A stretch of DNA of 5,288 nucleotides from an uncultured Oscillospiraceae bacterium. GTDB taxonomy: Bacteria; Bacillota; Clostridia; Oscillospirales; Oscillospiraceae. The stretch spans positions 1 through 5,288 of the forward strand of contig CAAERF010000258.1 of NCBI GenBank assembly GCA_900758315.1, given 5' to 3'. A program made the position numbers and the translations under genes. This document shows positions 1 to 5,288 of this stretch, piece by piece. Under the pieces are notes generated by a model. The model saw nothing but the letters and a program-made list of their open reading frames with translations, searched no databases and had not been told where the DNA came from. The first letter of the stretch is position 1, and every line of letters starts with the position of its first letter.

Positions 1-696
1 CCAAACGGCATTGGTAAAACCACCCTGCTCAAGTGCATGATCGGTCTGCTGCCATGGCACAGCGGAAAAACCCTATTTTATGGGAAGGATATCCACACCC
101 TCAAGCCGAAGGATGTCTGGAGCACTATCTCCTACATTCCGCAGTCCCGTGGCTTCGCTTTTTCCTACACCGGTCTGGAAATGGTTCTGCTGGGGCGCAG
201 TGCGCATCTCGGAGCCTTTCAGCAACCCGGCAAAGAGGAAATCGAAATGGCGGAAGCCATGATGGAACGGGTGGGGATCACCCGTCTTGCCAACAAGGAC
301 TGCAACCGGATGAGCGGCGGTGAACTACAAATGGTGCTCATTGCCCGTGCCCTCATCAATGAGCCGAAGCTCATCATTCTGGACGAGCCGGAAACCGGTC
401 TGGATTTCCACAATCAGATCTTAGTGCTGAATATGGTGGAGCGGCTGGCGCATGAATCCGGCATCAGTGCCATCATGAATACCCACTATCCCACCAATGC
501 CATGAGCGTAGCGGACGAAGCCCTGATGCTGAACCGCAAAGGCGAATTTTTCTACGGTCCAGCTGCGGAGATCTTGAACGAGGAGAACATCTCGTATTCT
601 TTTGATGTTCAGGTGCTGGTGGATGAACTGCATTATCAGGGGCGGTCGGTGCGCAGCATCGTTCCGGTTGCTCTGCGGGAGGAAACTGCTGTATGA
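1..696 (+). CDS. ABC transporter ATP-binding protein, FecE/FepC/BtuD type (5'-truncated by window edge)
   Basis: This is the cytoplasmic ATPase of an ABC importer, of the family that powers uptake of iron-siderophores, haem or cobalamin. Only the last 231 codons are present. Numbered from the first in-frame codon, the fragment opens inside the Walker A motif (PNGIGKTT, residues 1-8). It then shows the Q-loop glutamine (Gln48 in YIPQS), the signature MSGGE (104-108), Walker B LIILDE (124-129), the D-loop GLD (133-135) and the H-loop His162 (MNTHYP). All catalytic elements are intact. Family members are usually about 250-265 residues, so roughly 25-35 N-terminal residues lie outside the window. 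The ATG at 37 is not the start, because it would delete Walker A. The stretch LEMVLLGRSAHLG after the Q-loop resembles the VxxGRxPH region of FecE-type ATPases. One oddity is Glu131 after Walker B (DEPET), where Thr or Ser is usual. The stop overlaps the cupin gene's ATG, so the two are co-transcribed. The transported substrate cannot be told from this subunit. Confidence 0.95.
   Translation, partial: PNGIGKTTLLKCMIGLLPWHSGKTLFYGKDIHTLKPKDVWSTISYIPQSRGFAFSYTGLEMVLLGRSAHLGAFQQPGKEEIEMAEAMMERVGITRLANKDCNRMSGGELQMVLIARALINEPKLIILDEPETGLDFHNQILVLNMVERLAHESGISAIMNTHYPTNAMSVADEALMLNRKGEFFYGPAAEILNEENISYSFDVQVLVDELHYQGRSVRSIVPVALREETAV
678..695 (+). promoter_or_regulatory. Ribosome binding site and ATGA stop-start overlap for the cupin gene
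   Basis: GGAGG at 678-682 lies inside the end of the ATPase gene, 10 bases before the ATG at 693-695. That ATG shares bases with the ATPase stop TGA (694-696). The arrangement supports the start at 693 and suggests translational coupling, with terminating ribosomes reinitiating on the cupin gene. Confidence 0.75.
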
Positions 697-1346
697 ACAA
701 TGTCCCTTTTACACTTTCCCAGGTTCGCCCGATCCGGGACGCTATGACCGTTTCCCGACCTTCCGGACTGGGCTATGGAGTGCCGGTAACATGGTTTTCC
801 TTGGGCGCAGGCACTTCTATTACCCCGGAATACTATGACTGCACCACTCTTTATCTGGGTGGTGAGGGAAACGGCAAGTTTCTTCTGGGAGTCGATGGGC
901 AGGAGGTGTCTGTCAAACCCGGAGAAGTGCTGTATGTACCGCCGAAAACACTGTGCGGCACAAAAACCGACAGTGGAATGATCTATACCGAAATCATTTT
1001 GAAAAAGGAGAATTTTACCATGAACAACATCATCAAGGCAGGCCAGCCCACCGAACTGAAGAACCTCATTTCTTATGAAGAGGGCAGCATCGCCAATCTG
1101 GACATCGCTCATGCAGACAACATGAAATTTGTCCTGATGGCTTTTGACGAGGGCACTGGCCTGACTCCGCACCGTGCTCCCGGCAATGCCATCCTGACCG
1201 CCCTCGAAGGCAAGGCCATTATTGGCTATGAGGGCAAGGATTACGAGCTGAACGCAGGCGAGAGCTTCCGCTTCGATAAGAACGGCCTGCACAGCGTTAC
1301 CGCACAGGGCAAATTCAAAATGAGCCTGCTGCTGGTCATCGAATAA
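693..1346 (+). CDS. Two-domain cupin protein (bicupin), function unknown
   Basis: This is a 217-residue protein with two consecutive small beta-barrel cupin domains, about residues 25-103 and 130-217. No signal peptide or membrane segment is visible, so it is probably cytoplasmic. The first domain keeps cupin-like glycines and turns (VKPGEVLYVPP, 75-84), but Glu46 and Tyr48 stand where the HxH ligands belong and Cys88 sits at the third histidine position. The second domain (TGLTPHRAPG, 155-164; LNAGESFRFDKNGLH, 186-200) keeps only His160 and His200 and lacks the second His and the Glu. A normal mononuclear metal site is therefore unlikely in domain 1 and doubtful in domain 2. The gene overlaps the ABC ATPase stop by ATGA, so it belongs to the transporter operon and may be an accessory or ligand-sensing protein; that role is inference. 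Met110, at the domain boundary, has its own strong ribosome binding site. The stop is followed by a strong hairpin terminator. The cupin assignment is firm; the biochemical role is unknown. Confidence 0.88.
   Translation: MNNVPFTLSQVRPIRDAMTVSRPSGLGYGVPVTWFSLGAGTSITPEYYDCTTLYLGGEGNGKFLLGVDGQEVSVKPGEVLYVPPKTLCGTKTDSGMIYTEIILKKENFTMNNIIKAGQPTELKNLISYEEGSIANLDIAHADNMKFVLMAFDEGTGLTPHRAPGNAILTALEGKAIIGYEGKDYELNAGESFRFDKNGLHSVTAQGKFKMSLLLVIE
1006..1022 (+). promoter_or_regulatory. Internal ribosome binding site and ATG between the two cupin domains
   Basis: AAAAAGGAG ends at 1010 and is followed, after 9 bases, by an in-frame ATG at 1020-1022 (Met110 of the bicupin). The Shine-Dalgarno match and spacing are at least as good as those of the gene's own start. 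The codons after it read MNNIIKAGQ, resembling the N-terminus of a free-standing single-cupin protein of 108 residues (1020-1346). Either the second cupin is also translated alone, or an ancestral two-gene pair was fused by loss of a stop codon. The sequence cannot show which is true. Confidence 0.5.
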
Positions 1347-1420
1347 GCGATTTTCTGTTTCATAACAGACGCAAAGAACCCGTCCGGACGTACCGGACGG
1401 GTTCTTTGCGTCTGCCAGAT
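1347..1420. other. Convergent intergenic gap
   Basis: This is the only non-coding stretch in the window: 74 bases between the stop codons of the cupin gene (+) and the giant activase gene (-). Apart from the inverted-repeat terminator I see nothing else in it, neither a promoter nor a small open reading frame. Confidence 0.8.
1366..1414. terminator. Perfect 22-bp inverted repeat; probable bidirectional terminator between convergent genes
   Basis: The left arm 1366-1387 and right arm 1393-1414 are exactly complementary over 22 bp, with a 5-base loop (ACGTA, 1388-1392). The core stem CCCGTCCGG/CCGGACGGG is flanked by AAAGAA on one side and TTCTTT on the other. A transcript from either strand therefore forms a GC-rich hairpin followed by a U-rich stretch. 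It begins 19 bases after the cupin stop and lies 6 bases beyond the stop of the opposing giant gene, so it suits both. The T-rich tract (TTCTTT) is short, interrupted by C, and itself pairs in the outer stem. Confidence 0.85.
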
Positions 1421-4400
1421 TCAGCAGTAGTAGAGGAACGAACGCAGGCGGCTCCATGCAGTTTCATCCCAGTCGTTATCAAGGGAAAGCTGGAACAGTG
1501 GGGCACTGCAGGCATCGTGCAGGCCGCGCATATCCAGAATCATCGCTGTATTTTCATACCGGGGTGCAAGGGTCAGCACTGCATTGGTACGGCTAGAAAG
1601 CTCCACGGCCTTGGCGTACCGATATCGACCGTTCCCGCCTGAAAAATTCGGCAAGGCAGAGTCCGCAATGAGGAACAGTGTTTCAGCGTCTTCTGCAAAG
1701 GCACTGTGCGCTCCAAGTTCATTACCAAGGGTCTGCATCTGCCTCTGCATCTGGTCAAGCCAACCAGCCGATGGTTTGTTTTCATCCAAATTGTCTTTCC
1801 ACAGAAACCAGAGTGCCTCGCTGAGTGGGGCGCGAAGCACCCGTTCGCCTTCGGCTTCCAGCGCGGCAAGTACGCCGCTGTCCAGTTCTGTCAGGCAGAG
1901 CGGCGTACCAACAGCGGCAATGCGGCGGCCTTTGGTGAGAAGTGCGCCGATTTCTCTCGCTGCGGTGTGCAGCTGCTCCCAGCCGGGCAGAGCATCCCAC
2001 TGTGCCGAAATGTCTGCACGTTTATCTGCCGGAGCAGCATAGAGGATATCTCCCGCCAGCAAAGTGCGGAAGAGAGCATCACGGTTCTGCGCCATTTCGG
2101 GCAGTGTTTCCAGCATTGGGCTGATAAGTTGAGCATTCTGCTCTTTTCTGCGGTCCAACACAGCACGGATGACACGGGCGTACTGACCGTCTGCTTCCGC
2201 TCCCTGCGTCTGCGGAATCAGGAACTGTGCAGGCATCTGGTCGTTTTTACGCTCAGCAAGGATGCTGCCCAGCAGTGCCGGGAAAGGCAGGTATTCTTTT
2301 GCACTCGTCTCCGCTCGGCCAAGGCTCAGAATATCGTCCGTCAGGTGCGGCAGCTCGTAGGGGTCTGCCCCTTGCTGTTTGAAATATGCGGCCAGATAGG
2401 GCGTATAAGCACCCATCGCCGGAAGATAGAGTGGCACATTGGGGGATGGTGTCTGTGCCAGACGACAGGGGTGAATATCGACCTGCTCGATGTTGAAATC
2501 TGTCGGCAGAGCCACCGCCGGGCGGTGTTGCAAGCTGTTCAGGAACGCTTCAATGCGAGTGATGACACCCACATTGGAAAAATGCTCATCCACTTCGATT
2601 TGCAGGTAGGGCTTATCGCCCATCTCCTGCTTGAACAGGTGTGAGAGCATGGTGTCCGGGCCGCAGCCGTGGTTCGTCAGGTAGACAGCGTAGAGGTTCG
2701 GATGGTGAGCAATCAGCTTTGCTCCGGACAGGATATGCTGCCCGAACGGATAATAAAGATTATCGTATTCATCGGAGATGTCCAGCGCATGACCGGGCAG
2801 GTGGCTCAGCGTGATGACTTTATAGCCGCGTTCCAACAGCAGTTCCGGGATGCCCATGTTCAGGATGGGGTCGGAAACGCCGTAGTTGCGGGTGATGAGC
2901 ACCAACACTTTATCGTCCGGTCTCAGGGTCGCCAGCAGAGCTTTGCCCTGTTTTTCCACGGCGGCGGTATGGCGGCGCACCGCCATGGCACCACTGAGCA
3001 GAGCTTTGGCACAAAACGGTTTCGGGATTCCTAAAATCTTGCTCAGTCCCAGCATTGCAGATGCCATAGCTTCCTGCCCAAAATCGAGATCGAATACCGG
3101 ACTGAGCAGAGTGATGCCCTTGCTCTCAATGTCCAGAGCTTTGGCAATGGATGCGGCTGCCGTCTGCATATAGACGCAGCCGTAGTTGTGTTTCACACGG
3201 CTCTTTTCGTGCTTCATCGTGTGGATGGTGGGCAGGAAGATATAATCTACTTTTTGATCGATGAGCTGCTGCATATGGCCGTAAATAAGTTTGACCGGGT
3301 AGCAGGTCTCCCCTTGTGCGGTCTGCTGAGCCAGCCGGATCGTTTCCTCGCTGGTGGGGTCGGTCAGGACGACATTGAAGCCCAACGAGGTAAAGAAGGC
3401 ATTCGCCATCGGGAAGAATTTGTGGATCATCAACGCAAAAGGCACACCTACGGTCTTTTTACGTGGGTCACGTTTGCCAGTGTAACCCTCCAAAAGCAGT
3501 TTGTCTGCCTGCTTGTAGAAGTCAATATTCTTCTGGATCTCCGCACTGCGGCTGTCCTCTGCGTCCTTTGCCGGGCTGTCAAATCCCACAAATCGACTGA
3601 GTGCGTTGCCCACAGCTTCCTGTGCCAGCAAAGCCGCACCATACGCACCACTGATGGAAAAGACCGGGCTGACCTGTACGCGGTCGCCGTATGCGGATTG
3701 GAATGCCGCCACAATGCCGGGGTTGTAATCGACACCACCCTGCAAAACGATGTGCTGACCCACAGGTTTAGAACCAACCACTTTATGCAGATAGTTCTGT
3801 ACGATGGAGTGACAAAGGCCTGCGGCAATATCCGCCCGTGAAATACCTTCAGCGGAAGCGGACGCAATGGCCGTTTCGATAAACACCGTGCACCGTTCTC
3901 CCAAGGATGCCGGATGTTCAGAGGATAAGGCTAATGGGCCAAACTCCGCCAGTGGGATGCCCATACGGGCAGCTTGTTCTTCCACAAAAGAACCGGTACC
4001 GGCAGCGCATATCTTGTTCATCTGAAAATCCACAACTTCACCGTTCTGGATGCTGATGTATTTGCTATCCTGTCCGCCGATTTCAAACACGGTATCGACT
4101 TCCGGCACCCAGTGAGCTGCACCCTTGGCCTGCGCAGTGATCTCATCCCGGACAATATCTGCTCCGATGCGTTTGCCGACGCGCTCTCGTCCTGAACCGG
4201 TCACACCGACTGCAGTGAACCGGATATCACCAAACCGCTGACGAATACTTGCAAGGCCTTTGCGGACAGCTCCTTCCGGGTCACCTGCGGTGCGCAGATA
4301 TTGAAAGTCTACCAGTTCACCGTCAGCACCGACCAGAACAAGATCGGTACTGGTAGAACCGATGTCGATGCCCAATGCGCAGCCGCTTTCTGGAATGATC

Positions 4401-5288
4401 TCGGTGGCGTTTGGCTCCGCAAGGCTCGTGCCAGGGCGGAGTTCCAGTTTGGGCAATGTTCCGACCATGTGGTGTGTTGTTAGTGTACGGTCCAGAGAAT
4501 CATTCAGTTGACGTAACGTGAACGAGCCGGATGCTTTGAGTGCAGCACCAAGAGCCGCTTCATATCGGGCAAACTCCGGAACGATGAGTTCTCCCTCACT
4601 CAACCCGAATACATCCCGGATGGCTCGGATCACGCCTGCATTGCAGGTAACACCGCCGCAGAATACTACAGGTTTACAGATCGGCAGCCGCCGCACGATG
4701 GTCGCCTTATAGTTACGGATCATGGCATAACACAATCCTAGCAGGATATCCGGCGTGGAAACTCCTTCCTGCTGGCGGTGGATGATATCTGTTTTGGCAA
4801 AGACCGCACACCGGCCAGAAAGGCGCGGAACACTCTGTGCCTGCTCTACCAGCGAAGAGTAATCTCCCAGCCTGCAGCCCACGCGAGACATCTGGTCTTC
4901 AAAGAACGAACCTGTACCGCCCGCGCAGTGTTCGTTGACTGAAAACTGAGGTGCGCGGCTCTGCAAGTCCGTGATGAATCGCGCGCCCTGACTGCCAATT
5001 TCAATGACCGAACCCACCTGCGGAATCAATCGGCGCACACCCTCGACGACAGCCGGGATATCCCCAAAAGAGGGAATATCGGGAGCCTGTTCCAGCAGAG
5101 CTTCGGTGTTGCTGCCAGTTACACAGAGCGAGAACGGTGTGTCTGCATCCAGTTCCAATGCAGAAAGACCCTTTTTCAGGCAGACAAAAGGGGTGCCGTG
5201 ATGCACCGCCATCCACTGCTTTTCAATTTCTTGATTTTTCAACAGCACCAACTTGACCGTTGATGTACCGATATCCATTCCCAACGAA
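1421..5288 (-). CDS. Giant fused 2-hydroxyacyl-CoA dehydratase activase / HgdB-like iron-sulphur protein (N-terminus at or just beyond window edge)
   Basis: This is a cytoplasmic, ATP-dependent iron-sulphur reductase by family; its substrate is unknown. Residues are numbered from an in-frame TTG at 5284. That TTG is probably an internal Leu, since the frame is open to the edge (Ser-Leu-Gly-Met-Asp-Ile-Gly) and no ribosome binding site is visible; the true start should be a few codons upstream. Domains in order: activase 1 (about 1-250; GMDIGTSTVK at 2-11, Cys120, Cys159, GGVTCNAG at 210-217); linker; activase 2 (about 302-555; GIDIGSTSTD at 305-314, GGQD at 403-406, Cys426, Cys465, GGVDYNPG at 516-523); DUF2229/HgdB-like (about 608-920; GETCYPVKL at 658-666, Cys703, NHGCGPD at 871-877); and a diverged C-terminal region. 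At about 1,290 residues it is somewhat shorter than typical long activase fusions, which I recall as about 1,400. HgdC-type activases use ATP hydrolysis to drive low-potential electron transfer into HgdB-type partners; here both are in one chain. No separate dehydratase subunit or CoA-transferase gene is in the window. The frame is uninterrupted and appears functional. Confidence 0.93.
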   Translation of the reverse strand, partial: SLGMDIGTSTVKLVLLKNQEIEKQWMAVHHGTPFVCLKKGLSALELDADTPFSLCVTGSNTEALLEQAPDIPSFGDIPAVVEGVRRLIPQVGSVIEIGSQGARFITDLQSRAPQFSVNEHCAGGTGSFFEDQMSRVGCRLGDYSSLVEQAQSVPRLSGRCAVFAKTDIIHRQQEGVSTPDILLGLCYAMIRNYKATIVRRLPICKPVVFCGGVTCNAGVIRAIRDVFGLSEGELIVPEFARYEAALGAALKASGSFTLRQLNDSLDRTLTTHHMVGTLPKLELRPGTSLAEPNATEIIPESGCALGIDIGSTSTDLVLVGADGELVDFQYLRTAGDPEGAVRKGLASIRQRFGDIRFTAVGVTGSGRERVGKRIGADIVRDEITAQAKGAAHWVPEVDTVFEIGGQDSKYISIQNGEVVDFQMNKICAAGTGSFVEEQAARMGIPLAEFGPLALSSEHPASLGERCTVFIETAIASASAEGISRADIAAGLCHSIVQNYLHKVVGSKPVGQHIVLQGGVDYNPGIVAAFQSAYGDRVQVSPVFSISGAYGAALLAQEAVGNALSRFVGFDSPAKDAEDSRSAEIQKNIDFYKQADKLLLEGYTGKRDPRKKTVGVPFALMIHKFFPMANAFFTSLGFNVVLTDPTSEETIRLAQQTAQGETCYPVKLIYGHMQQLIDQKVDYIFLPTIHTMKHEKSRVKHNYGCVYMQTAAASIAKALDIESKGITLLSPVFDLDFGQEAMASAMLGLSKILGIPKPFCAKALLSGAMAVRRHTAAVEKQGKALLATLRPDDKVLVLITRNYGVSDPILNMGIPELLLERGYKVITLSHLPGHALDISDEYDNLYYPFGQHILSGAKLIAHHPNLYAVYLTNHGCGPDTMLSHLFKQEMGDKPYLQIEVDEHFSNVGVITRIEAFLNSLQHRPAVALPTDFNIEQVDIHPCRLAQTPSPNVPLYLPAMGAYTPYLAAYFKQQGADPYELPHLTDDILSLGRAETSAKEYLPFPALLGSILAERKNDQMPAQFLIPQTQGAEADGQYARVIRAVLDRRKEQNAQLISPMLETLPEMAQNRDALFRTLLAGDILYAAPADKRADISAQWDALPGWEQLHTAAREIGALLTKGRRIAAVGTPLCLTELDSGVLAALEAEGERVLRAPLSEALWFLWKDNLDENKPSAGWLDQMQRQMQTLGNELGAHSAFAEDAETLFLIADSALPNFSGGNGRYRYAKAVELSSRTNAVLTLAPRYENTAMILDMRGLHDACSAPLFQLSLDNDWDETAWSRLRSFLYYC
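1424..2524 (-). other. Domain: diverged C-terminal HgdB-like region
   Basis: About residues 921-1287 of the giant protein. RIAAVGTPLCLTELDS (1121-1136) followed by LEAEGERVLRAPLSEALWFL (1142-1161) sits where HgdB-like proteins have a VGEIYVR...NDN..R.LE..G.EV..PP.SEW pattern, so it seems to be a degraded version of that segment. Remaining cysteines are Cys940, Cys1130, Cys1259 and the C-terminal residue Cys1287 (LYYC). Residues from about 1165 to the end match no motif I recognise. Confidence 0.5.
2525..3463 (-). other. Domain: DUF2229 / HgdB-like iron-sulphur region
   Basis: About residues 608-920 of the giant protein. It begins with VGVPFAL followed by FFxSLGFNVVL, matching the GIPRAL...FF..LGF.VVLS opening of DUF2229-type proteins as I remember it. 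Candidate cluster cysteines are Cys661 (ETCYP), Cys703 (NYGCVYMQ) and Cys874 (NHGCGPD). Cys758 is not in a recognisable motif. His670 in IYGH and the IFLP strand also fit the family. Boundaries are approximate. Confidence 0.75.
3620..4381 (-). other. Domain: second BadF/BadG/BcrA/BcrD-type ATPase (activase repeat 2)
   Basis: Residues 302-555 of the giant protein, and the more canonical copy. It has LGIDIGST (304-311), the complete EIGGQDSK motif (401-408), Cys426 in KICAAGTGS, Cys465 in GERCTVF and QGGVDYNPG. The two cysteines are 39 residues apart, as in repeat 1. This copy carries every motif expected of a working ATP-dependent electron activase. Confidence 0.9.
4535..5284 (-). other. Domain: first BadF/BadG/BcrA/BcrD-type ATPase (activase repeat 1)
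   Basis: Residues 1-250 of the giant protein. It has an ASKHA-fold phosphate-1 motif (MDIGTSTVK), Cys120 in EHCAGGTGS and Cys159 in SGRCAVF, and ends with the adenosine-side motif CGGVTCNAG and a YEAALGAAL helix. The second phosphate motif is altered: EIGSQGAR (95-102), with Gly100 where activases have Asp. The repeat may bind nucleotide poorly or not hydrolyse it. Confidence 0.85.

Noticed and set aside
37..39. ATG at 37 as the start of the ABC ATPase
   Set aside because: The frame is open upstream to the window edge and those codons encode the Walker A motif, so the real start is outside.
636..1457. Open reading frame of 273 codons on the - strand, opposite the cupin gene
   Set aside because: It lies antisense to the well-supported bicupin, runs across the terminator hairpin, and its translation shows no recognisable domain.
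1706..2644. Open reading frame of 312 codons on the + strand, opposite the giant gene
   Set aside because: It is antisense to a domain-supported coding region and its translation has no family motif, so it is a by-product of GC-rich codon usage.
3188..3841. Open reading frame of 217 codons on the + strand, opposite the second activase and DUF2229 regions
   Set aside because: The - strand frame here carries clear activase motifs; the + strand translation shows no coherent protein.
5282..5284. TTG at 5284 (- strand) as the true start of the giant gene
   Set aside because: The preceding codon in the window (TCG) is open in frame, and activases usually have a few residues before L-G-x-D-I-G. 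No ribosome binding site can be seen, so the TTG is more likely an internal leucine.
3620..5284. Two separate activase genes fused by an assembly error
   Set aside because: The linker between repeats (about residues 251-301) is continuous coding sequence without stop, ribosome binding site or frame change, and tandem activase repeats are a known architecture for long members of this family.

Overview
The window looks like chromosomal DNA from an anaerobic Gram-positive bacterium of the class Clostridia, perhaps a gut member of the Oscillospiraceae such as Faecalibacterium or a relative. This is an inference from two things. The sequence is moderately GC-rich by eye, with strong AGGAG-type ribosome binding sites. 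It also carries a giant 2-hydroxyacyl-CoA dehydratase activase-type protein, a class typical of strict anaerobes. The genus cannot be fixed from the sequence alone.

Layout: two convergent transcription units meet at a perfect 22-bp inverted repeat. On the left, on the + strand, is the 3' part of an ABC transporter ATPase gene of the iron-siderophore/haem/cobalamin importer type (1-696, start outside the window). It overlaps by an ATGA stop-start with a gene for a two-cupin protein (693-1346). The overlap implies one operon with coupled translation, and the transporter's permease and binding-protein genes probably lie to the left of the window. A strong ribosome binding site and an ATG sit exactly at the boundary between the two cupin domains, so the second cupin may also be made as a separate small protein.

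On the right, on the - strand, one reading frame of at least 1,287 codons fills 1421 to the window edge. It encodes two tandem BadF/BadG/BcrA/BcrD-type (ASKHA-fold) activase domains, a DUF2229/HgdB-like iron-sulphur domain, and a diverged HgdB-like C-terminal region. Each activase domain keeps the pair of cysteines, 39 residues apart, that in the archetypal homodimeric activase HgdC hold a [4Fe-4S] cluster between two subunits. This protein therefore looks like an activase dimer in a single chain, fused to the kind of protein it would reduce. The two halves are not equal: the first lacks the Gly-Gly-Gln-Asp nucleotide-site motif that the second keeps. The substrate is unknown.

The two units need not be functionally linked. 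The giant fused reductase is the most interesting item. The architecture occurs in other anaerobes, so the gene is not unprecedented, but as far as I know the substrate of such proteins is undetermined. I saw no RNA genes, CRISPR arrays, insertion sequences, attachment sites or origins. Apart from the 74-bp convergent gap, the whole window is coding.
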